A DNA stretch of 13,143 nt, from assembly GCA_017508315.1 (NCBI GenBank), contig JAFVZE010000166.1, forward strand, positions 1 through 13,143, given 5' to 3'. Within the stretch, counting starts at the first letter, position 1. Each line of letters opens with the position of its first letter. This DNA is from Kiritimatiellia bacterium (GTDB lineage Bacteria > Verrucomicrobiota > Kiritimatiellia > RFP12 > UBA1067). Of the stretch, positions 1-6,583 are shown in pieces. The notes under the pieces were generated by a model. That model was not told where the DNA came from. It made no database searches and saw only the letters and a program-made list of their open reading frames with translations. The position numbers and the translations under genes were made by a program.

Positions 1-476
1 GCCCGGAGGAATTCCTCTCTCGCCGCCAGCCCTCCGCGCGGCAGCGCGGAGACAGATTTCAAAATTCCGGTAAAACCGAGAACGTTGCCGTGATACGAAA
101 AAGCCGGCTTGAGATTCTCAAGCGCGAACTCCCGCGCCAGATTGCGGTTGTTGCCCAGCTTCAGATTGGCGTCAAGCGGCAGATGGCTGGCGTAAATCGC
201 GATATCGGCGTCAAGCGCGGCCCTGACCACATTGTACATTCCTCCGGCGATGCGCTTTATCCCGCCGCCCCAGGAGATGCCGTGGTGCACCACCAGCATG
301 TCCGCGCCGGCGGCCGCGGCCGCGCGAATGCTCCCGACGCCCGCATCGACCGCGAAAGCGACGCCGCGGACCTCGGAAACGGAGCGTTCCATCTGCAGAC
401 CGTTGTTCGACACGTCGTCGAACTTCCACGGCTCGAGAACCGAATCAAGCCAGGCGACTACCTTTTCAATTTTCAT
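1..476 (-). CDS. Nif3/YbgI-like dinuclear metal-centre protein (3' end off the left edge)
   Basis: Reading leftwards from the ATG at 476-474, an open frame of 158 codons reaches the window edge without a stop. Residues NNGLQ (24-28), HHGISWGG (64-71) and SHLPLD (97-102) are hallmarks of the Nif3/YbgI/DUF34 family. H64, H65 and D102 correspond to the first three metal ligands of the two-metal site; the C-terminal His/Glu ligands would lie outside the window. Family members are usually near 250 residues or more, so at least a third is missing. They form toroidal hexamers in the cytoplasm. Database names such as GTP cyclohydrolase 1 type 2 are weakly supported, and the true reaction is uncertain. 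The gene is 104 bases downstream of panD with its own promoter. No Shine-Dalgarno sequence precedes the ATG. Family assignment is firm, function is not. Confidence 0.9.
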   Translation of the reverse strand, partial: MKIEKVVAWLDSVLEPWKFDDVSNNGLQMERSVSEVRGVAFAVDAGVGSIRAAAAAGADMLVVHHGISWGGGIKRIAGGMYNVVRAALDADIAIYASHLPLDANLKLGNNRNLAREFALENLKPAFSYHGNVLGFTGILKSVSALPRGGLAAREEFLR

Positions 477-484
477 TGCCGTCT

Positions 485-514
485 ATTATACCAAAAGAAA
501 ACGCCCGCAATAAA
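485..514 (-). promoter_or_regulatory. Extended -10 promoter of the Nif3-like gene
   Basis: On the minus strand a perfect TATAAT lies at 490-485, preceded directly by TGG at 493-491 (TGn extended -10). The -35 region is poor: TTTATT at 514-509 with an 18-base spacer is the best match. The last T of the box is only 8 bases from the ATG at 476, so the predicted transcript would start about 1-2 bases before the start codon. The rest of the 477-580 gap holds a small GC hairpin (555-567) after panD without a T-run, too weak to call a terminator, so read-through from the clp operon is possible. Confidence 0.6.
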
Positions 515-580
515 ATTCCGCCCCTCTTCGCGCAAAACCGCACCCCACGGCACGCGGCGCATCGCCGAAACCGCGCCGGA

Positions 581-907
581 TCAGAAGTGGAGCACTTTCG
601 GGCTGAAACCGGCGGCATCGGCTTCATCCATCTGCGCGAACGCCATCACGATGAGACGGTCTCCGACCCTGCCCTGATGGGCCGCCGCGCCGTTCAGACA
701 GCAGACATGGCTGCCGCACCGTCCGGCGATGGCGTAGGTTTCGAATCGGTTGCCGTTTTCGACGTCGGCGCAGAGAATCTTCTCGTACTGGACGATGCCG
801 ACGGCTTCCATATCGTCGGGATCCAAAGTGAGCGAACCTTCGTAATCGAGATTCGCTTCCGTGACCCTGATGCGATGCAACTTCGATTTAAGCAATGTCA
901 GTTTCAT
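581..907 (-). CDS. panD: Aspartate 1-decarboxylase (pyruvoyl enzyme)
   Basis: Converts L-aspartate to beta-alanine and CO2 for pantothenate and CoA synthesis in the cytoplasm. The 108-residue product starts MKLTLLKSKLHR and contains the self-cleavage site EGS, with Gly24-Ser25 as the scissile bond that generates the pyruvoyl group. K9, Y22, R54, T57, Y58 and N72 (in LNGAAA) sit at the positions used by the E. coli enzyme. Length is slightly below the usual 115-126, short only at the C-terminus. The ATG lies inside the end of clpX, overlapping it by 20 bases in another frame, so translation is probably coupled. A GGAG sits 12 bases before the ATG. The overlap makes panD the fourth cistron of the tig-clpP-clpX operon. 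No panE, panB, panC or panZ gene is visible nearby. Confidence 0.96.
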   Translation of the reverse strand: MKLTLLKSKLHRIRVTEANLDYEGSLTLDPDDMEAVGIVQYEKILCADVENGNRFETYAIAGRCGSHVCCLNGAAAHQGRVGDRLIVMAFAQMDEADAAGFSPKVLHF

Positions 908-2138
908 CGATTCCGAGACGCTCCTTGATTGTTTTGGCCGTGATGACCACCTTCTTCATATCTTCATTGCCTGGCGCTTCGTACATGATCTCGGTCATGA
1001 GCCGCTCCATCTCCGCGCGCAGTCCGCGCGCGCCGGTCTTGCGTTTGAGCGCGGCCTTGGCGAGCAGACGCAGCGCTTCGGGCTTGAAGACGAGCTCGAC
1101 ACCGTCCATCGAAAGCAGTTTGCGGTACTGCTTGACGAGCGAATTCTTCGGTTCGGTAAGCACCAGCACGAGATCGTCTTCCGAAAGGTCCTTCATCGTC
1201 GTTATGACGGGAAGCCGTCCGGTGAATTCTGGTATGAGCCCGAACTTCACCAGATCCTCCGGCCTCACATCGAGCGCAGAAAGCCCCTCCCCGCCCTCGT
1301 CCGCGGTTTCATCCCCGTTCCCGCCGGCGGCGAAACCGATCGAGCGACGGTCCGAACGGGCGGCGACTATTTTGTCGAGCCCGACGAAAGCTCCGCCGCA
1401 GATAAAAAGAATGTTTGAAGTGTCGACCTCGATGTATTCCTGATCGGGATGCTTGCGCCCGCCCTTCGGCGGAATACGGCAGAGGGTGCCTTCGACGATC
1501 TTCAGAAGCGCCTGCTGCACGCCCTCGCCGGAAACGTCGCGGGTAATGGAGACGTTGTCGGTCTTGGACGCGATTTTGTCGATTTCATCAACGTAGATTA
1601 TTCCGCGCTTGGCCAGTTCGACGTTGTTGTCGGCGTTCTGCAGCAGATAGCGCACGAGGTTCTCGACATCTTCGCCGACATATCCGGCCTGCGTCAGCAC
1701 GGTCGCGTCGCCGATCGCGAAAGGCACGCCGAGCATTCTGGCGAGCGTTTTGGCGAGGAGCGTCTTGCCGGTTCCGGTCGGACCGATGAGCAGGATGTTG
1801 GACTTCTCGATCTCGACGTCACCGAACTCGCCGTCGTCGTTCCGCCCGGACGCTTCAAGCCGGCGGTAGTGGTTGTGCACCGCGACGGAGAGGACCTTCT
1901 TCACTTCATCGTGTCCGATCACGTGCTGGTCGAGAAATGCCTTGATCTCCTTCGGCGACGGCGTAGGCGGAAGTTCCGGAACCTTCCCGTCCCTGCTTTC
2001 GTGCCGCGAAACCATTTCATTGGCGTGCTTTACGCAATCGACGCAGATCCCCGCTCCGGTGGGGCTGGGAATCACCGCGACCTCGTCCGAACCGCGTCCG
2101 CAGAACGAACAGTAGACGGAATCTTTCTTCCTTTTCAT
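888..2138 (-). CDS. clpX: ATP-dependent Clp protease ATP-binding subunit ClpX
   Basis: AAA+ unfoldase that recognises tagged proteins, unfolds them and feeds them into ClpP. The 416-residue protein has all expected parts: an N-terminal C4 zinc finger (C10, C13, C32, C35), Walker A GPTGTGKT (119-126), pore loop GYVG (152-155), Walker B with VDEID (183-187), RKH loop (228-230), the ClpP-docking IGF loop (267-269), the arginine finger in TGRLP (R308) and sensor 2 GAR (R371). A longer open frame extends to 2462, but it overlaps clpP, and family alignment plus the zinc-finger position favour the ATG at 2138. That ATG lies two bases after the clpP stop, so translation is likely coupled. The stretch between IGF and PEDL is unusually rich in Gly and acidic residues but of normal length. 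Confidence 0.97.
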   Translation of the reverse strand: MKRKKDSVYCSFCGRGSDEVAVIPSPTGAGICVDCVKHANEMVSRHESRDGKVPELPPTPSPKEIKAFLDQHVIGHDEVKKVLSVAVHNHYRRLEASGRNDDGEFGDVEIEKSNILLIGPTGTGKTLLAKTLARMLGVPFAIGDATVLTQAGYVGEDVENLVRYLLQNADNNVELAKRGIIYVDEIDKIASKTDNVSITRDVSGEGVQQALLKIVEGTLCRIPPKGGRKHPDQEYIEVDTSNILFICGGAFVGLDKIVAARSDRRSIGFAAGGNGDETADEGGEGLSALDVRPEDLVKFGLIPEFTGRLPVITTMKDLSEDDLVLVLTEPKNSLVKQYRKLLSMDGVELVFKPEALRLLAKAALKRKTGARGLRAEMERLMTEIMYEAPGNEDMKKVVITAKTIKERLGIDETDIA

Positions 2139-2140
2139 CT

Positions 2141-2722
<582 letters not shown>

Positions 2723-2738
2723 CGCTTTTTCCGCCCGC

Positions 2739-3923
2739 TTACTTCTTGGCGTTCTGAATGACGAATTCGATGACCTTCCTGCCCTTCTCCTCGTCCTTGG
2801 CCTCGATCTTCTCTTCCGCGGCGATCGCATCGAGGACGTACCACAGCCGGACCTGGCGTTCGGCGGCGCTCTCGGCGTCCTTGAGGATCGCGTCGCGGTT
2901 CTTCTCGAAGTACTCGGCGTTCAGGCCGGAATACTGGGCGCGCTGCGCGAACTCCTGAAGATATCCGTCCATCGCGCGGCGGACCTGACTCTGAGGCACA
3001 TCGAAATCGACCTTCTTCATGAGCATCTCCACCGCCTCGTTCTCGCGGCGCATCGCCTCTTCCTCGACCGCCTGCTTCTCCATCGATTCGCGGATGGTGG
3101 ACGTGAGCTTCTCGATCGACTCGGCTTTCGCCTTTTCGACGAGTTCGGCGTCCGTGGGAAGAATGCGGCGGCGGAAACTCTTGAGCGTAACGGTGTAGAG
3201 CGCCTTTTCCCCCTTGAGCCCCTCGGGAGCCGTCTCCTTGTCAAACTTCGCCTTGATCCCCTCCTTGGTCTCGCCGGCCTTCATTCCTTTGACGGCATCG
3301 AGAATCTCGGGCAGAAAGCGTCCTTCCTCGACCTGAGTCCAGAAGCCCTCGCCGCCGGCGACTATCTTCGCTTCGGGGTTGATTTCGAGAATCGGCGTCT
3401 TGCCGACGGTGCCGGAATAGTCGATCTGCACGAAATCGCCGTCGGAAACCGCCTCGCCTTCCTTGGCGTCTTCAAACTTGGCGTAGGCCGCGCGCAAGCG
3501 CTCGATCTGCTCGGCGACCGCCGCATCCTCGACTTTGGCGTCCTTGGACGTCAGTTTGAGCCCCTTGTAGGTCGGAAGCTTGAATTTCGGGCGGACATCG
3601 ACGATCGCGACGAACGAACCGCCGTCTTCGCCGTACTTCATATCTTTGACGTCGGCAAGCGCGACTTCCTCGATCGCCTCGGCCTTGACGGCGTCCGGAT
3701 ATTTTTTCTGGAACATTTCACGCTCGATCTCGCGCTTGAGACCGTCGGCGAACTCCCTGCGGATGATCTCCACCGGCACCTTGCCCTTGCGGAAGCCGGG
3801 AAGCTGCGCCTCGCGCATAAAAACCTTCTCCACGCTCTTGACGACATCCTTCGTTTCCGCGGCGTCGAGCGTGACGGTAAGCTGCACCTGGCACTTGTCC
3901 AAATTCTTCGTTTCTGTCTTCAT
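2739..3923 (-). CDS. tig: Trigger factor, ribosome-associated chaperone
   Basis: Ribosome-bound chaperone that shields nascent chains. The 394-residue protein has the ribosome-docking signature GFRKGKVP at 43-50 in the N-terminal domain (about 1-120), a PPIase-like domain at about 158-250, and a charged helical C-terminal chaperone domain at about 255-394. It is shorter than E. coli trigger factor (432). The PPIase domain keeps DYSG near its start but lacks the usual FEGG and IPGFE aromatic motifs (ILEI and LPEIL instead), so prolyl isomerase activity is doubtful. First gene of the clp operon, with an AGGAG 11 bases before the ATG and a promoter in the gap shared with the divergent yfcE. Order tig-clpP-clpX is widely conserved in bacteria, which supports the assignment. 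Confidence 0.94.
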   Translation of the reverse strand: MKTETKNLDKCQVQLTVTLDAAETKDVVKSVEKVFMREAQLPGFRKGKVPVEIIRREFADGLKREIEREMFQKKYPDAVKAEAIEEVALADVKDMKYGEDGGSFVAIVDVRPKFKLPTYKGLKLTSKDAKVEDAAVAEQIERLRAAYAKFEDAKEGEAVSDGDFVQIDYSGTVGKTPILEINPEAKIVAGGEGFWTQVEEGRFLPEILDAVKGMKAGETKEGIKAKFDKETAPEGLKGEKALYTVTLKSFRRRILPTDAELVEKAKAESIEKLTSTIRESMEKQAVEEEAMRRENEAVEMLMKKVDFDVPQSQVRRAMDGYLQEFAQRAQYSGLNAEYFEKNRDAILKDAESAAERQVRLWYVLDAIAAEEKIEAKDEEKGRKVIEFVIQNAKK

Positions 3924-3934
3924 TTTATGCTTTT

Positions 3935-3970
3935 CTCCTGAGTTTCAAAAATGTTCCGCATATTTTACCA
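3935..3970 (-). promoter_or_regulatory. tig promoter (-10) and ribosome binding site
   Basis: On the minus strand TGG-TAAAAT at 3970-3962 is an extended -10 with one mismatch to TATAAT; no convincing -35 is found at 16-18 bases. A start near 3955 would give a leader of about 30 bases. AGGAG at 3939-3935 lies 11 bases before the ATG. The 154-base gap 3924-4077 is the shared upstream region of tig and yfcE. It is visibly richer in A+T than its flanks and holds no other signal I can identify. Confidence 0.5.
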
Positions 3971-4062
3971 TATTTCGCCGGATTATTTCTGAATTTTCCG
4001 TCCGATGTCCATGCGAAGTCATTCGAGTTCTGCCATATTCTGCACCGCGCCATATCCCGATT

Positions 4063-4071
4063 TGATATAAT
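4063..4071 (+). promoter_or_regulatory. Extended -10 promoter of yfcE
   Basis: TGATATAAT is a perfect TGn-TATAAT. No -35 match is present 16-18 bases upstream. Only six bases, G followed by five C, separate the box from the ATG at 4078, and no purine-rich ribosome site exists between them. Transcription at the normal distance would begin at or next to the A of the start codon. Confidence 0.6.
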
Positions 4072-4077
4072 GCCCCC

Positions 4078-4593
4078 ATGAAAATCGTTTTTATGAGCGA
4101 CATCCACGGAGTGCCCTCGGCGCTCGAAGCGGCGCTGGCGAAGGCCGACTCTCTCGGCTGCGACCGTATCGTCCTTCTGGGAGATCTTCTCTATCACGGT
4201 CCGCGCAACGGCGTGCCGGACTTCTACGATCCCGTCAGGGTCGCCGGACTTCTCAACGCGCGGAAAGATCGCATTCTCGCCGTGCGCGGCAACTGCGACG
4301 CCGAAGTCGATCAGCTGATGTTCGAATTTCCGATGATGTCCGATTACGCCGTGCTTGACGCGGGAAGCGAACGTTTCTTCCTCACCCACGGCCACCTCTG
4401 GAACGAACGCAACCTGCCGCCGCTCGGCACAGGCGGCGTTCTCGTCCACGGACACACCCACATTCCGGAACTTAAGAAACTCGAATGCGGAATTTCGCTC
4501 TTCAATCCCGGCTCGGTCTCTCTGCCCAAGGGCGGCAGCGCCAGATCAATCGGCTATTTTGACGGCAGCGCACTCGGGCACTGCACGATCTGA
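4078..4593 (+). CDS. yfcE: YfcE-type metallophosphodiesterase
   Basis: Cytoplasmic calcineurin-like phosphodiesterase of the YfcE/MJ0936 family; E. coli YfcE is a Mn-dependent phosphodiesterase on artificial substrates with no settled physiological substrate. The 171-residue product carries the full two-metal set: D8 and H10 (SDIHG), D36 (LLGDLLYHGPRN), N72 (RGNCD), H104 (THGH), and GHTH (125-128) with H126 and H128, followed by NPGS (143-146). There is no signal peptide, so it is distinct from the exported phosphoesterase at 6584-7921. It is the only plus-strand gene here, divergent from tig and convergent with the GH2 gene. The start is fixed by family alignment and by the promoter placed just before it. 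Probably leaderless. Confidence 0.93.
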   Translation: MKIVFMSDIHGVPSALEAALAKADSLGCDRIVLLGDLLYHGPRNGVPDFYDPVRVAGLLNARKDRILAVRGNCDAEVDQLMFEFPMMSDYAVLDAGSERFFLTHGHLWNERNLPPLGTGGVLVHGHTHIPELKKLECGISLFNPGSVSLPKGGSARSIGYFDGSALGHCTI

Positions 4594-4600
4594 AAAACCG

Positions 4601-4629
4601 AAAAAATCTCGAAAATCCTGAGGTTTTCG
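4601..4629 (-). terminator. Intrinsic terminator of the glycosidase operon
   Basis: Read on the minus strand, CGAAAACC-TCA-GGATTTTCG (4629-4610, one bulged A) forms an eight-pair stem with a three-base loop, followed after three bases by a run of six T (4606-4601). It lies 36 bases after the GH2 stop. On the plus strand the hairpin has no T-run after it, so it should act mainly on the minus-strand operon. Confidence 0.6.
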
Positions 4630-4652
4630 GGGTCTGTCCCCGCGATTTCGAG
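4608..4652. repeat. REP-like palindromic element in the convergent gap
   Basis: The core GGGG-TCTGT-CCCC (4629-4641) is a perfect four-pair inverted repeat with a five-base loop. Around it CTCGAAAATC (4608-4617) can pair with GATTTCGAG (4644-4652), one base short. GAGGTTTTCGG (4620-4630) and GAGGTTTCGG (4650-4659) form an imperfect direct repeat. The element overlaps the terminator hairpin and sits between two gene ends, the typical place for REP-like sequences. Only one copy is in the window, so calling it dispersed is inference. Confidence 0.4.
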
Positions 4653-4664
4653 GTTTCGGCCCCC

Positions 4665-6560
4665 TTACGGAGAGCCCGGCAGCAGTCCATATATTCTCCC
4701 GTGCGCTTTTCTCAAGACCTCGGGATTGAATTTAAGCACCTTGCGGTCGTACGTGAGCAGTCCGTTGATCTCTATCTCGACGTCCGTCGTCTGTGTGTAT
4801 ATTGCGCCTCCCAGTCCCGCCTTGACATTCTCCGCAAGTCTGTCCAGCAGCGCCAGATAGGTTTGCTCAAGCTTTTTCCGGGTATTGGTATCCTCGATGC
4901 CGCCATATCCCCAATTGCCGTCGCCGTTCTTTCCGCCACGCCACAAATGTCCTTCGACCGGATGACCAAGTCCCCCGAATTCGCCGAGAAAACTCACGCG
5001 TCTGTCATTTGCCCTGAACATGTCCGGACCTCTGTAGCGATGCATATCAACCGTATCGCCGGCCTCGCACTCCCCTTTCGGTCTGTGGTTCGTGACCGTC
5101 CTCCCCCCAGGCTTGCCGGAGAGCAGATGACCTCCTTCATAGTCGAACCACCCGGATGGTCCATTGACGAGACGTGAAGGGTCGTACCGACGGACGAAAT
5201 CCAGAGTCGAATGCGTGAGAAACTCGCCCGGCTGGCTCCACCCCTCGTTGTACGGACACCACATGACAATCGACTGGAAGCTGCCGAGAGAATCCATCAT
5301 CTCCTTCAATTCCCGGCGCTGAAGGCGATATCGGCGAATTGTTTCCGCCTTCCGCGGAGAACCGGCGTCGCCATTTCCCGAAGGCAGATCCTGCACCACC
5401 AGAATGCCCAATCTGTCACACATCGCGTAGTACTGCAGAGGCTCCACCTTGATGTGTTTCCTGAGCGTATTGTAGCCGCAGTCCTTCAGCACCTTGATGT
5501 CATACGCCATTGCCTCCTCCGACGGCGGAGTGAGAAGTCCGTCCGGCCACCATCCCTGATCAAGCGTTCCCATCAGAAAATACGGCCTGCCGTTGAGAAA
5601 GAAACGCAGCACACCGTTCCCGTCCTTGCGCTTCTCGAATCTCCTCATGCCGAAACTGCCGGTAAACTCGTCGTTGACGTATCTGACCCTGAACGTGTAC
5701 AGATGGGGCGATTCCGGGCTCCACAGCTTGAAATCTCCCGGGAGGCGAACTTTCAGCCGTCTGCCGGCGCCTTTCACGGACGCGACGCATTCCCCATTGT
5801 CGAAAACACACACTTCGACATTCTCCCCGACTCCGGCTCCGGCCGCCTTGAACTCGAACAAAACCTCCCCGGCGTCAATGTCCGTCTCGATTTTATAGGA
5901 TTCAACGTGTGCATCCGGCACCGTCTCCATCCATACGGTCTGCCATATCCCGGAAACACGGGTATAGAAGCATCCGTGAGGATCGAGACACTGCTTGCCG
6001 CGAGAGTTTGTGATTCCCTCGGTCGGATCCCATACGCAGACCGTCAGCTCGTTTTCACCCCGTTTGACAAAATCGGTGATGTCGAGCGTGAACGGGTTCT
6101 GTCCGCCCTCATGCGGCACGTCCGTCACTTCGTCGTGGCCGATGAAAACCATCGTCTGAAAATCAACCGCGCCGAAATGCAGCAGTATCCGTTCTCCGGG
6201 CCTGGGGTCGCAATCGATCTTTCGCGTGTACCACAGGAACTCATCGGGAGCAAGAAGCCTTCCCACTCCCGACAGGGCGCTTTCCAGCGAAAACGGGACC
6301 AGTATCTTCCCGTCCCATTTCCGGGGACGTCCCGGAGTGTTTGTTACGCTCGTCACGGCATAATCCCACTCTCCATTCAGGTTTGTCCAGCCCTTGCGCA
6401 CCAGTTGCGGACGCGGATAGCTCCGCCACGCATTCTGCGGAGTCACCTTCTCTCCCCATTCGGTCATCAGCGGAGCCTTCGCCTTGACATATCCGGACAC
6501 GGGAACCGTCAGGGCGGACACAAGCAGCGCCGTTGCTGCCTTCTCCATTTTCAGACTCAT
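4665..6560 (-). CDS. Secreted glycoside hydrolase family 2 protein
   Basis: Retaining exo-glycosidase of the GH2 fold, 631 residues. The N-terminus (MSLKMEK, then a hydrophobic stretch at about 8-23) is a Sec signal peptide. A jelly-roll sugar-binding domain follows at about 45-215, an immunoglobulin-like domain at about 218-310, and the TIM barrel from about 312. The acid/base is E439 in YNEGW and the nucleophile is E527 in LGEFGG; DMHRY (505-509) is another family barrel motif. The late motif TQTTDVEIEINGLLTYDR replaces the N-x-K motif of beta-glucuronidases, so a beta-galactosidase-like or other specificity is more likely. I chose the ATG at 6560 because AAAGGAG lies 10 bases before it; starts at 6587 (GTG) or 6584 (ATG) are open but lack such a site. 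Last gene of the operon. Confidence 0.9.
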   Translation of the reverse strand: MSLKMEKAATALLVSALTVPVSGYVKAKAPLMTEWGEKVTPQNAWRSYPRPQLVRKGWTNLNGEWDYAVTSVTNTPGRPRKWDGKILVPFSLESALSGVGRLLAPDEFLWYTRKIDCDPRPGERILLHFGAVDFQTMVFIGHDEVTDVPHEGGQNPFTLDITDFVKRGENELTVCVWDPTEGITNSRGKQCLDPHGCFYTRVSGIWQTVWMETVPDAHVESYKIETDIDAGEVLFEFKAAGAGVGENVEVCVFDNGECVASVKGAGRRLKVRLPGDFKLWSPESPHLYTFRVRYVNDEFTGSFGMRRFEKRKDGNGVLRFFLNGRPYFLMGTLDQGWWPDGLLTPPSEEAMAYDIKVLKDCGYNTLRKHIKVEPLQYYAMCDRLGILVVQDLPSGNGDAGSPRKAETIRRYRLQRRELKEMMDSLGSFQSIVMWCPYNEGWSQPGEFLTHSTLDFVRRYDPSRLVNGPSGWFDYEGGHLLSGKPGGRTVTNHRPKGECEAGDTVDMHRYRGPDMFRANDRRVSFLGEFGGLGHPVEGHLWRGGKNGDGNWGYGGIEDTNTRKKLEQTYLALLDRLAENVKAGLGGAIYTQTTDVEIEINGLLTYDRKVLKFNPEVLRKAHGRIYGLLPGSP

Positions 6561-6570
6561 TCGACTGCCA

Positions 6571-6577
6571 CTCCTTT
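6571..6577 (-). promoter_or_regulatory. Ribosome binding site deciding the GH2 start
   Basis: AAAGGAG on the minus strand, 10 bases before the ATG at 6560. It is the best Shine-Dalgarno match in the operon and lies downstream of the alternative starts at 6587 and 6584, so it argues against them. Confidence 0.6.
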
Positions 6578-6583
6578 CGATCA

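Noticed and set aside
555..567. Hairpin CGGCG-ATG-CGCCG after panD as an operon terminator
   Set aside because: The stem is only five pairs and no T-run follows on the minus strand, so it does not meet the pattern of an intrinsic terminator.
3925..4461. A 178-codon minus-strand open frame opposite yfcE
   Set aside because: Antisense to a gene with all YfcE metal motifs, and it crosses the divergent promoter region.
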